The notes under the pieces: model-generated
The model's input: the letters and a program-made list of their open reading frames with translations, nothing else
Told to the model about the DNA's origin: nothing
Database searches by the model: none
Part shown: positions 15,584 to 23,630 of the stretch, piece after piece
Numbering within the stretch: the stretch's first letter is position 1
Layout of the letters: every line of letters begins with the position of its first letter
Origin: Verrucomicrobiales bacterium
GTDB lineage: Bacteria; Verrucomicrobiota; Verrucomicrobiia; Limisphaerales; J093
Length of the DNA: 64,000 bases
Direction: 5' to 3'
NCBI GenBank assembly: GCA_015075445.1
Contig: JABTUJ010000019.1
Coordinates: 1 to 64,000 of the forward strand
Made by a program: the position numbers and the translations under genes

Positions 15584-16978
15584 ATGAACCCGCTCCCCCA
15601 CCCCCGTCCCTCCTCGCCCCCCACCCGTCCCGGCCCCTTCGGCCGCCACCGCACCGTCTACAAGCTCCTGACCGTCGCCACCCTGGTCCTCCTCGGCCTG
15701 GTGCCTCTGAGCCTGATCCGCGGCGTGCTGGTCGAACGCCGCCAGCGCCACCAAGAGGCCCTCGACAACATCACCACCACCTGGGGCAACCCCCAGGTCA
15801 TCGCCGGCCCCATCCTCGTCGTGCCCTACCAACGCCACGTCAAGACCTGGAAGGAACAGATCGTCAATGGCCGGTCCGAGCGGTTCGAGACCACGGACAC
15901 CCTCGTGGCCCGCGCGCACTTCCTGCCGGCGGAACTCGACATCACCGGCCAGCTCGAGCCCGAGCAACTGCACCGCGGCATCTACGAGACCACCGTGTAC
16001 CGCGCCAGCCTGAAACTGTCCGGACACTTCACCCCACCCGGGTTCACCGACTGGAAGGTCGCCCCGGAAGACATCCTCTGGGACGACGCGCTCGTGTGGG
16101 TGGCCATCAGCGATCTCCGGGGCGCCAGCGAGATGCTGACGCTGCGGTGGGGCGGACGCGCTCTGGCGCTGCAACCAGGGGCGCCGTCCGGCACCTGGGG
16201 CCCCACCCTGCAGGCGCGGGTGCCCGGCCTGCCCATGACCGGCGAGACGACCGCCTTCGAGCTGGCGCTCAAGCTCAACGGCAGCCGAAGCCTGCAGTTC
16301 GCTCCCTTCGGCATGCACAACCGAGTGCGCCTGACCTCGACGTTCCCCGACCCCAGCTTCCACGGCGCCTTCCTTCCCGCGCACCGCCAGGTCTCCGCGG
16401 GAGGGTTCGAGGCCGACTGGCAGGTGAGCTATTACGGGCGCGGCTATCCCCAGCAGTGGTCGGACGCCGATCGCGATCTGCTCCGCAACGACGTCTTCTC
16501 CGCTTCCCTGTTCGGCGTGGGGATGGAACCGGTGATGAACAGCTACCGGTACGTGGAGCGGGCCATCAAGTACGGCGTGCTGTTCCTCGCGCTCGTGTTC
16601 ACCGCGTTCTTCGTGTTCGAGGTCCGCTCGCTGGCCCGCGTGCATCCCCTGCAATACACGCTCGTGGGGGCCGCGCTGTGCCTGTTCTATCTCGCGCTCC
16701 TGTCCTTGTCGGAGGTGCTCTCCTTCGGCTGGGCCTACGCGCTGGGCGCAGCGGCGGCCACCGGGCTCGTGGCGGCCTACAGTGCGTTCGTGCTGCGGGG
16801 CGCCCGTCGCGCCTGGCTGATGGCCGGCGGTCTGGCCATCATCTACGGCTTCCTGTACGTCCTGTTGCGACAACAGGAATACTCGCTCCTGTACGGCACG
16901 GCCGGCTTGTTTCTGCTCCTGGCCCTGATCATGTACGCCACCCGGCACGTGGACTGGTACGCCCGCGATGAACAGTGA
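15584..16978 (+). CDS. creD: CreD-family inner membrane protein
   Basis: 464 residues from ATG 15584. An N-terminal membrane helix (LLTVATLVLLGLVPLSLIRGVLVERRQRH) is followed by the CreD periplasmic domain: 'ITTTWGNPQVIAGPILVVPYQ', 'ARAHFLPAELDITGQLEPEQLHRGIYETTVYRASLKLSGHF', 'ISDLRGASEML', 'FELALKLNGSRSLQFAPFGMHNRVRLTSTFPDPSFHGAFLP'. Then comes 'YRYVERAIKYGVLFLALVFTAFFVFEV' and a cluster of about five further C-terminal helices. E. coli CreD is an inner-membrane protein of the CreBC regulon linked to envelope stress and beta-lactam tolerance. No creBC genes are here. The preceding paired dyads suggest local regulation. Confidence 0.92.
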   Translation: MNPLPHPRPSSPPTRPGPFGRHRTVYKLLTVATLVLLGLVPLSLIRGVLVERRQRHQEALDNITTTWGNPQVIAGPILVVPYQRHVKTWKEQIVNGRSERFETTDTLVARAHFLPAELDITGQLEPEQLHRGIYETTVYRASLKLSGHFTPPGFTDWKVAPEDILWDDALVWVAISDLRGASEMLTLRWGGRALALQPGAPSGTWGPTLQARVPGLPMTGETTAFELALKLNGSRSLQFAPFGMHNRVRLTSTFPDPSFHGAFLPAHRQVSAGGFEADWQVSYYGRGYPQQWSDADRDLLRNDVFSASLFGVGMEPVMNSYRYVERAIKYGVLFLALVFTAFFVFEVRSLARVHPLQYTLVGAALCLFYLALLSLSEVLSFGWAYALGAAAATGLVAAYSAFVLRGARRAWLMAGGLAIIYGFLYVLLRQQEYSLLYGTAGLFLLLALIMYATRHVDWYARDEQ

Positions 16979-17056
16979 CCGGAGACGTCCCTCGCACGCC
17001 CCCCGGAGCGAAAACCGCGTTTGCGTCCGACGGCTCGAGCGCCGAAAGTCGCCGCC

Positions 17057-18073
17057 ATGGCCGACGAGGGATCGCGGTTTGAGCGGACCCGCGCCACCCG
17101 CCAGTTGGCGCAACTGGCGGGTCAGGGTGTCTTCCTCGGCACCTCCTCCTGGAAGTACCCGGGCTGGTGCGGCACGCTCTACACCGACGACCGTTACCAT
17201 TTCCGCGGCCGGTTCGCCGAGCGTCGCTTCGAGGCCGGGTGCCTCGCCGAGTATGCCGAGGTGTTCCCCACGGTGGGCGTCGACGCCACCTACTATCGCT
17301 TCCCCGAACCGCGCACGATCGAGGAACTCGCCGCCCAGGCGCCACCGGACTTCCGGTTCTCGTTCAAAGTCACTGCGGATATCACGCTGAAGCATTTCCC
17401 CTCCCTGCCCCGCTTCGGACCGCGCGCCGGCCAGCCCAACCCGCGGTACCTCGACGTGGCCTGCTTCGCCGACAACTTCCTGGGGCCGTGCCGCCCCATC
17501 GCCTCCCGCGTCGGCGTCCTGATGTTCGAGTTCTCCCGCTTTCGACCAGCCGATTACGCCCGTGGACGGGACTTCGTGGCGGCGCTGGACGTCTTCCTGG
17601 GCCAGCTCCCCGCCGGCTGGTGCTATGCCGTCGAGATCCGCAATGCCACCTTTCTGCAGCCTGCCTACTTCGAGGTCCTGGCCCGGCACGGCGCGAGCCA
17701 CGTCTTCAACAGTTGGCAGGCCATGCCGCCGATTGACGAACAGTGGCGCCTCGCCGGGTCCCGGCTCACCCAACCGTGCGCCGTCGCCCGCCTGCTCCTC
17801 CGTCCTGGCCGTGAATACGCGGAGGCGGTGCGCCGCTTTCAACCCTATCGCGAGATCCGGGATCCCTATCCCGAGGGAAGGGCAGCGGCCATCCACCTGA
17901 TCCGCGAAGTCCTCGCCGGGCGCGGCTCGGGTCGCGCCTTCCTCTATGTCAACAACCGCTTCGAAGGCAGCGCGCTCCACACCATCGCCGCCCTGCTCGA
18001 CGCGATCGTCCCCGAACCGGCGGCTCCCCTGCCGGCCCCCACTCCGCTACCGACGTCACTCCCTCGAGACTGA
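17057..18073 (+). CDS. DUF72 (YecE-like) protein
   Basis: 338 residues from ATG 17057. DUF72 TIM-barrel markers run in order: 'FLGTSSWKYPGWCGTLYT', 'CLAEYAEVFPTVGVDATYYRFPEPRTIEELAAQAPPDFRFSFKVTADITLKHF', 'FADNFLGPCRPIASRVGVLMFEFSRF', 'WCYAVEIRNATFLQPAYFEVLARHGASHVFNSW', and the C-terminal 'FLYVNNRFEGSALHTIAALLDAI'. The family is widespread, of unknown biochemical role, and has been proposed to have nuclease- or endonuclease-IV-like features. It lies about 80 bases after creD on the same strand. Confidence 0.88.
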   Translation: MADEGSRFERTRATRQLAQLAGQGVFLGTSSWKYPGWCGTLYTDDRYHFRGRFAERRFEAGCLAEYAEVFPTVGVDATYYRFPEPRTIEELAAQAPPDFRFSFKVTADITLKHFPSLPRFGPRAGQPNPRYLDVACFADNFLGPCRPIASRVGVLMFEFSRFRPADYARGRDFVAALDVFLGQLPAGWCYAVEIRNATFLQPAYFEVLARHGASHVFNSWQAMPPIDEQWRLAGSRLTQPCAVARLLLRPGREYAEAVRRFQPYREIRDPYPEGRAAAIHLIREVLAGRGSGRAFLYVNNRFEGSALHTIAALLDAIVPEPAAPLPAPTPLPTSLPRD

Positions 18074-18092
18074 GGCCGTCCCCTCCCCCGCC

Positions 18093-19883
18093 ATGCTGCA
18101 CCCACTTCACCCCCCAGCCGTTCCTGCTGCCGCGCAATCACACGTTCACCTCGTCCTGGCCATCGGTTTCCTGCTGGCGGGGACACCCGCCACCCAGGGC
18201 GGAGGACCGCTGACGGCGGACTCCTTCGGCCAGGGGGAGAACGCCTTCACCCTCCCGTTCGTGACCATCGGCGACCCCGGGAACCCTGATGACCCCTTCT
18301 TCACCAGCACCCCCGGAGGGCTCGGAGGCGTGGGCTACGTCTACCGCATTGCGAAGTACGAAACCGCCGACGGCATCGTCAACCAAGCCAACGTCGCGGG
18401 TGACCTCGGCATCACGACCAGCGATCCGGCCTACACGCCCCCGTCGTGGGGACCCAACAAGCCCGCCACCCACATGACGTGGTACGAGGCGGCCCGGTTT
18501 GTGAACTGGCTGAACACGAGCACGGGGCATCACCCCGCGTACCGCTTCGATGACCAGGGCGTCTGGCAGCTCTGGTCGCCTGCGGAGGCCTGGCAGTGGG
18601 ACGGCGAGAACCTGTACCGCCACAAGGCCGCGTTCTATTTCCTCCCCAGCGCCGATGAGTGGCACAAGGCCGCCTATTACGACGGCTCGCGGTATTGGCG
18701 GTTCCCGACCGGAAGCGACAGCCGCCCCCAGCCGGTGAGCGGGGGAACTGAACCCGGCACCGCGGTCTACGGCCAACCGTACGAAGCGGGACCCGCTGAC
18801 GTGGACAACGCAGGGGGCCTCAGTCCCTACGGCACCATGGGACAAGGAGGCAACATGTGGGAGTGGAATGAGTCGGCCTTGGACGGCACCAACGATTCGA
18901 CAACCGAGTACATCCAGATCCGCGGTGGTCGGTGGATCTCAGGCTTCACTGCGTTGCGGGCCAACGGCACCGATCCTTACTCCCCGTGGGGAGGACGAAA
19001 TGACTCCACCTCCTTCCGTGTCGCGGCCCGCGTGCCTCTGCCCGTGCTGCCGAACCAAGCCCTGACAACCGCCGAAGACACCACCACCGCCATCACCCTC
19101 GGACCCGCCGAGGCCGACGGTTTCGTCCTCACCTACGAAGTCCTCGAACCGCCGGCGCACGGAACGTTGGTGGTGGCAGGCCCGGTCGCCCATTACTCCC
19201 CCGACCGCGATTTCCACGGCGAGGACCGCTTCAGCTTCCGCGTCTCCGACGGTGAGCTCAGCTCCGAGCCCGCTCACGTCGTGATCGACATCTTGCCCGT
19301 CGATGATCCTCCAACCCTCAGCCCCATCTCCGACCAGGTCCTGCTGGGTCGCCCCGCTCAGGGAACGGTGGCGTTCACCGTCGCGGACGTGGACACGCCC
19401 CTGGACGCGTTGGTCCTGTCCGCTTCAGCCCGCGACCCGGTGCTGCTGCCGGCCGCCGGTTTGGTTCTGGGTGGCGAAGGCTCCGAACGCACGCTCCAAT
19501 TGACCGCCGCCCCCGGCCTGAGCGGAGAGACCTTGGTCACCATCACCGTCAGCGACGGCCACGCCCAGACCAGCACCTCGTTCCGTGTGTCCGTTCCGGC
19601 AACCGCCGGGCAAGCCCCACCCTTGATGCTGCGATTCTCCTCGCTGGAGGAGGGAGTGGATCTCTGGCTGCTGTCCCGGGCGGACGAGGACTATTTGGTG
19701 GAGGAGGGTTCTGCGGTGGAAGGCCCCTACCGCCGGCTCACCGTCGTCTCCGGGACGGGAGACTGGGTGCGGCTGCGAGTGAACCAAACCCAAGCTGAGC
19801 CAATGCGGTTCTTCCTCGTCACGGGCTTCGTCAGACCGCCAGCATCGACCCTCGGAGACGAGTCGGGACCGGAGGGGAACTGA
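18093..19883 (+). CDS. Secreted SUMF1-type (FGE-fold) protein with cadherin-like repeats
   Basis: 596 residues from ATG 18093, which gives a signal peptide (HVHLVLAIGFLLAGTPATQGG). Residues about 45-320 have the formylglycine-generating-enzyme fold: 'VTIGDPGNPDD', 'YRIAKYETADGIVNQANV', 'PATHMTWYEAARFVNWLNTSTGHHPAYRF', 'FYFLPSADEWHKAAYYDG', 'GNMWEWNESALDGT', 'RGGRWISGFTALRANG', 'TSFRVAAR'. This is followed by an Ig/cadherin-like domain with 'DREDFHGEDRFSF'-type text (ALTTAEDTTTAITLGPAEADG, YSPDRDFHGEDRFSFRVSDGELSSEP) and a third beta domain. No PEP-CTERM is seen. Catalytic Cys pairs of true FGE are absent, so a binding role is more likely than sulfatase activation. Confidence 0.75.
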   Translation: MLHPLHPPAVPAAAQSHVHLVLAIGFLLAGTPATQGGGPLTADSFGQGENAFTLPFVTIGDPGNPDDPFFTSTPGGLGGVGYVYRIAKYETADGIVNQANVAGDLGITTSDPAYTPPSWGPNKPATHMTWYEAARFVNWLNTSTGHHPAYRFDDQGVWQLWSPAEAWQWDGENLYRHKAAFYFLPSADEWHKAAYYDGSRYWRFPTGSDSRPQPVSGGTEPGTAVYGQPYEAGPADVDNAGGLSPYGTMGQGGNMWEWNESALDGTNDSTTEYIQIRGGRWISGFTALRANGTDPYSPWGGRNDSTSFRVAARVPLPVLPNQALTTAEDTTTAITLGPAEADGFVLTYEVLEPPAHGTLVVAGPVAHYSPDRDFHGEDRFSFRVSDGELSSEPAHVVIDILPVDDPPTLSPISDQVLLGRPAQGTVAFTVADVDTPLDALVLSASARDPVLLPAAGLVLGGEGSERTLQLTAAPGLSGETLVTITVSDGHAQTSTSFRVSVPATAGQAPPLMLRFSSLEEGVDLWLLSRADEDYLVEEGSAVEGPYRRLTVVSGTGDWVRLRVNQTQAEPMRFFLVTGFVRPPASTLGDESGPEGN

Positions 19884-20428
19884 CCCGTAAGCGCAGGCCG
19901 GGACCGGTGTACGGTCGTGTTCCGCCCGCTGATCCCGCCGCGCCGGGGATGAAGACCCGCCCTCTGCGCCGCGGGCGCCTCGCCGCCCGGGCGTCCGGCA
20001 CGGCACGGGGCAGTCCGCACCGCAACCCACGTTTGACTTTGTCTTAAGTGCCCTCTAAGCTCCCCTTCAACGGAACAACCTACCGTCCTTCGAGTGATTC
20101 CGTTCGCCTCACCCTCGGGGAGAAGGAGCGACCCGGGGGTGAGGTGCCGGGACGTCGGTCACCAACCTGCCAACGTCCCGCTGCCGCGGTTGGCCCTCCC
20201 CGCGCGAAGTGCTCGAACTGGCAGCCGCGGCGCGGGAAGTGGCGCGACGGCAGATCCGCCGCTTGGAGCAAGGATCGCTCGCCCCGGTGAAGCATCGCCC
20301 CCCCCACCCAGTGTATGAGCTGCAAAGGAGGCAGAATTCACTTGCCAAGCACCGAGCCTGAGGTGCTAGGCTTCGGCAGTAATGTCAAACACAAGCCCAG
20401 CTTAAGCTAACCAGCCCAGCATCGATCT
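19884..20428. other. Intergenic region ahead of the T6SS plus operon
   Basis: 545 bases without a convincing gene. It holds a 13-bp hairpin at 20107-20144 and a small dyad, AGCACC (20348-20353) / GGTGCT (20362-20367), 60-80 bases before tssB. TTGCCA (20343-20348) and TAGGCT (20368-20373) flank the dyad with a 19-base gap and are a weak promoter candidate. No sigma-54 site was recognised. Confidence 0.5.
20107..20144. repeat. Hairpin CCTCACCCTCGGG / CCCGGGGGTGAGG
   Basis: Arms at 20107-20119 and 20132-20144 pair at 13 positions with one wobble. It looks like a dispersed REP-type palindrome; it could terminate transcription from the SUMF1-like gene. Confidence 0.6.
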
Positions 20429-20998
20429 ATGCCCGCGAACACCCAACACCGCCTGGATCGCGTGCGCCGGCCGCGCGTGCAGATCACCTACGACGTCGAG
20501 ATCGGTGGCGCGATCGAGAAGAAGGAGCTTCCCTTCGTCGTCGGCATCCTCAGCGATCTGTCGGGGAACGCGGGGCGCCCGTTGCCGAAACTCCGGGCAC
20601 GGAAGTTCGTCAATTTGGATCGCGACAACTTCGAGGAGGTTCTGGCTTCGATCACGCCGCGGCTCTCCTTTCTGGCGGACAACACCCTTGCGGGCGACGG
20701 ATCGAAGCTCAAGGTGGAGCTCGAGTTCAAGAAGCTCGAGGACTTCGAACCGGTTCAGGTGATCAGCCAAATCGAGCCGCTGCGCAAACTGCTGGACGCC
20801 CGGCGACGCCTGGCAGACTTGCTGGCGAAGCTGGATGGGAACGACGAGCTCGAACACACCCTCCAAGAGGTCATCAGCAACACCGACCAACTCAAGCAGA
20901 TCCAGTCGGCGGCCGCCCCACCCTCGACCGCCCCGGCATCTGTGGATGCTCCTGCGGCCGCGACAACCGAAGCGGCCGCCGAAAAGAAGAAGCCGTAG
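20429..20998 (+). CDS. tssB: T6SS sheath small subunit TssB (VipA)
   Basis: 189 residues. The conserved N-terminus has 'RPRVQITYDVEIGGAIEKKELPFVVGILSDLSGN' followed by 'FVNLDRDNFEEVLASITPRLSFLADN' and 'LKVELEFKKLEDFEPVQVISQIEPLRKLLDARRRLADLLAKLDGNDELEHTLQEVI'. TssB pairs with TssC to form the contractile sheath. Usual length is about 165-180; here an Ala/Pro/Lys-rich tail (about 25 residues) is added. It is the first gene of the plus-strand T6SS operon, 69 bases upstream of tssC. Confidence 0.96.
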   Translation: MPANTQHRLDRVRRPRVQITYDVEIGGAIEKKELPFVVGILSDLSGNAGRPLPKLRARKFVNLDRDNFEEVLASITPRLSFLADNTLAGDGSKLKVELEFKKLEDFEPVQVISQIEPLRKLLDARRRLADLLAKLDGNDELEHTLQEVISNTDQLKQIQSAAAPPSTAPASVDAPAAATTEAAAEKKKP

Positions 20999-21067
20999 CG
21001 ACTCCGGCTTTCCGATCTACTGTCTGGCACGACCCATCCACCCCACCCCACGCGAAAGACCCCGTCT

Positions 21068-22558
21068 ATGGCAACCGCCACTGCCCCTGAAGCCGCCACC
21101 GCTGTCACCACTGCCACCGAGGCCCCACCCAGTCTGATTGACCAGATCATCGAGAAGGGGGGGATGGCCAAGGTGGAGGAGCAGAAACCCTACGCTCGCG
21201 ACTTGCTGGGCGAACTCGCCACGCAAGTCCTCGAAGGTTCGCTGACGTTCAAGAAGGACACGGTCACGAGCATCAACGAGCGGATCGCCCAGATTGACAA
21301 ACTGATCCAGGACCAGTTGAACCCGATCCTCCACGCGGAACCGTTCCAACGGCTCGAGGCTTCCTGGCGGGGACTGCATTACCTGGTCAAGAACACGGAG
21401 ACAAGCACATCGCTCAAGCTGCGCCTGCTCAACGTCACCAAGAAGGAGCTCTTGGATGACCTGCAAAAGGCGGTCGAGTTCGACCAGAGCGTTCTCTTCA
21501 AGATGATCTACGAGGAGGAGTACGGCACCTTCGGCGGCCATCCCATCGGGCTGCTGATCGGGGATTACGAATTCGGCCGGCTTCCGCAGGACATCGCCCT
21601 GCTCGAAGAGTTGTCCCATGTCGCCGCGGCCGCGCATGCCCCGCTGATCGCCGCCGCCAGCGCCCAACTGGCCGACATGGACAGCTTCGCGCAGTTGGGT
21701 GCCCCTCGCGACCTGGCCAAGATCTTCGAGAGTACCGAGCTCATCAAATGGAACTCGCTCCGGAACTCGGACGACGCGCGCTACCTGGCGCTGGTGTTGC
21801 CACATGTCCTGCTGCGCCTGCCTTACGGTCCGAAGACCCTGCCGGTGGACGGCCTTCAGTTTGAGGAGGACGTGGACGGCAAGGACCACAAGAAGTACCT
21901 CTGGGGTAACGCGGGCTACGCGCTGGGCGTCTGCATCACCAACGCCTTTGCCAAGTACCAATGGTGCGCCGCCATCCGCGGGGTCGAAGGCGGGGGCCTG
22001 GTGGAAGGTCTGCCCACCCACACCTTTAAGACCGATGAAGGCGACATCGCGCTCAAGTGCCCGACCGAGATCGCCATCACCGACCGCCGGGAAAAGGAGC
22101 TCAACGACCTCGGCCTGATTGCCCTCTGCCACTGCAAGAACACGGACTACGCCGCCTTCTTCGGCGGGCAGACCGTCAACCGACCCAAGCTGTACGACAC
22201 CGACGCCGCCAACGCCAACTCCCGGTTGTCGGCGCTGTTGCCTTACATCCTGGCCGCTTCGCGGTTCGCCCACTACGTGAAGGCGATCACCCGCGAGAAG
22301 ATCGGTTCCTTCATGACCCGCGAGAACCTCTCCCAGTATCTCAACCGGTGGATCAAGTTCTACACCCTCGCCAACGACGACGCCGGTCAGGAACTCAAGG
22401 CGAAGTCGCCCCTCAAGGACGCCCGCGTGGATGTGCTGGACGTGCCCGGCAAGCCCGGGGCCTACACCGCCGTCCTTTTCCTGCAGCCCCACTTCCAGTT
22501 GGAAGAGCTGACCGCTTCGATCCGGTTGGTGGCCAATCTCCCCGCACCACCGGCATAG
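21068..22558 (+). CDS. tssC: T6SS sheath large subunit TssC (VipB)
   Basis: 496 residues. It has the TssC core: 'INERIAQIDKLIQDQLNPILHAEPFQRLEASWRGLHYLVKNTETSTSLKLRLLNVTKKELLDDL', 'SVLFKMIYEEEYGTFGGHPIGLLIGDYEFG', 'LEELSHVAAAAHAPLIAAAS', 'ALVLPHVLLRLPYG', 'WGNAGYALGVCITNAFAKYQWCAAIRGVEGGGLVEGLP', 'FMTRENLSQYLNRWI'. The usual C-terminal 'QPHFQLEELTASIRLVANLP' ends the protein. It intertwines with TssB in the sheath, whose contraction drives the Hcp tube. Length is normal for the family. Confidence 0.97.
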   Translation: MATATAPEAATAVTTATEAPPSLIDQIIEKGGMAKVEEQKPYARDLLGELATQVLEGSLTFKKDTVTSINERIAQIDKLIQDQLNPILHAEPFQRLEASWRGLHYLVKNTETSTSLKLRLLNVTKKELLDDLQKAVEFDQSVLFKMIYEEEYGTFGGHPIGLLIGDYEFGRLPQDIALLEELSHVAAAAHAPLIAAASAQLADMDSFAQLGAPRDLAKIFESTELIKWNSLRNSDDARYLALVLPHVLLRLPYGPKTLPVDGLQFEEDVDGKDHKKYLWGNAGYALGVCITNAFAKYQWCAAIRGVEGGGLVEGLPTHTFKTDEGDIALKCPTEIAITDRREKELNDLGLIALCHCKNTDYAAFFGGQTVNRPKLYDTDAANANSRLSALLPYILAASRFAHYVKAITREKIGSFMTRENLSQYLNRWIKFYTLANDDAGQELKAKSPLKDARVDVLDVPGKPGAYTAVLFLQPHFQLEELTASIRLVANLPAPPA

Positions 22559-22661
22559 CGACTCGAGCCTCGGCTGGCCACCAACCTCACCGCAACGCCT
22601 CACGTATCACGCCTCACGCCTCACTCTTGCCTTCGATCACTGCCCCCACCAACGTCTTGCC

Positions 22662-23159
22662 ATGGCCACGAACATCTATCTGCAGCTCAAGGACATTAAA
22701 GGGGAGAGCACCGACTCCAACCACAAGGAATGGATGGAAGTCTTGAGCTTCTCCCATAGCTTCACCCAGCCTACCTCACCCAGCCGGAGCACCGCTGGCG
22801 GGGGTACCGTCGAGCGCGCCACGCACGCCGACTTCACCATCTCGAAGTACCTGGATTCCTCGAGCGACGACGTGATCAAGGCCTGCTGGGTGGGCAAGAC
22901 CATCGCCTCGGCGCAACTGCAGGCCTACCGCTCCGACGGGGAGGGCAACAAGGCGGCCCTTTATCTCCAGGTGGACTTCGAGCAGGTGGTCATCTCCAAC
23001 TACTCCATCTCGGGCGGTCCGGGAGACATCCCCACCGAGAACATCTCCCTATCCTACGGGAAGATCACGTACTCGTACTACCCGCAGTCCGAGACCGATG
23101 GGACTCAGGGCACCAAGGAGCAAGCATCGCACGATCTCAAGTCCAACGAGATCCAATAA
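22662..23159 (+). CDS. hcp: T6SS tube protein Hcp (TssD)
   Basis: 165 residues, normal for Hcp. Begins 'MATNIYLQLKDIKGESTDSNHKEWMEVLSFSHSFTQP', then 'ATHADFTISKYLDSSSDDVIKACWVGKTIASAQLQAYRSD' and 'VVISNYSISGGPGDIPTENISLSYGKITYSYYPQ', the usual Hcp beta-barrel pattern. Hexameric rings stack into the inner tube of the T6SS needle and chaperone small effectors. It lies 103 bases after tssC and 9 bases before tssE. Confidence 0.96.
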   Translation: MATNIYLQLKDIKGESTDSNHKEWMEVLSFSHSFTQPTSPSRSTAGGGTVERATHADFTISKYLDSSSDDVIKACWVGKTIASAQLQAYRSDGEGNKAALYLQVDFEQVVISNYSISGGPGDIPTENISLSYGKITYSYYPQSETDGTQGTKEQASHDLKSNEIQ

Positions 23160-23168
23160 CACCGACCC

Positions 23169-23630
23169 ATGCGGCCGAGTTCAGGGCGACCTCCGCCCCT
23201 GGCCTTGCTCGAGTTGCTCACCGATCCGGGCGACGCCGGGCCAGGCGGGCCGGCTGGCGTCGAGGCAGTCAGCCAGTTGCGGCGGTCAATCCGTGCTGAG
23301 CTCGAACGGCTACTCAACACCCGGGCGTTCCTCCGGGAGGGAGACGCTGCTGGCGACGAGCCGTCCGTGCTGAGCTATGGTGTTCAGGACCTGGGCCTGG
23401 CGCAGGCCGCGAGCCCTGCGGATCGGGAGCGCCTCGCGGATCATCTCGCGCGGCAGGTGCGACGGTTCGAGCCGCGCCTGGTGGACGTCGCGGTCCGAGT
23501 GATGCCGGCCCCGGCGCCGTCCCAGCTCGCGCAGATCGAAATCCAGGCTCGGCTGCCCGATGCGGCGTCCGGCGAGGAGGGCATCGCGTTTGCCGTGACC
23601 GTTCCTGCGGCGATGGAAGGCGGGCCATGA
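23169..23630 (+). CDS. tssE: T6SS baseplate protein TssE (gp25-like)
   Basis: 153 residues. The gp25-like pattern is present although diverged: 'SQLRRSIRAELERLLNTRAFLREG', 'PSVLSYGVQDLGLAQAASPADRERLADHLARQVRRFEPRLVDVAVRVMPA', 'AQIEIQARLPDAASGEEGIAFAVTV'. The LNTR block and the 'YGvpDl' block are the family signature. TssE forms part of the baseplate wedge with TssF and TssG. The gene sits directly between hcp and tssF and overlaps tssF by 4 bases (ATGA). Confidence 0.9.
   Translation: MRPSSGRPPPLALLELLTDPGDAGPGGPAGVEAVSQLRRSIRAELERLLNTRAFLREGDAAGDEPSVLSYGVQDLGLAQAASPADRERLADHLARQVRRFEPRLVDVAVRVMPAPAPSQLAQIEIQARLPDAASGEEGIAFAVTVPAAMEGGP

Noticed and set aside
15569..17980. 803-codon minus-strand open frame
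   Set aside because: Shadow of creD and the DUF72 gene, both unambiguous.
19884..20428. Sigma-54 promoter for the tssB operon
   Set aside because: No GG-N10-GC element of the right form was found.
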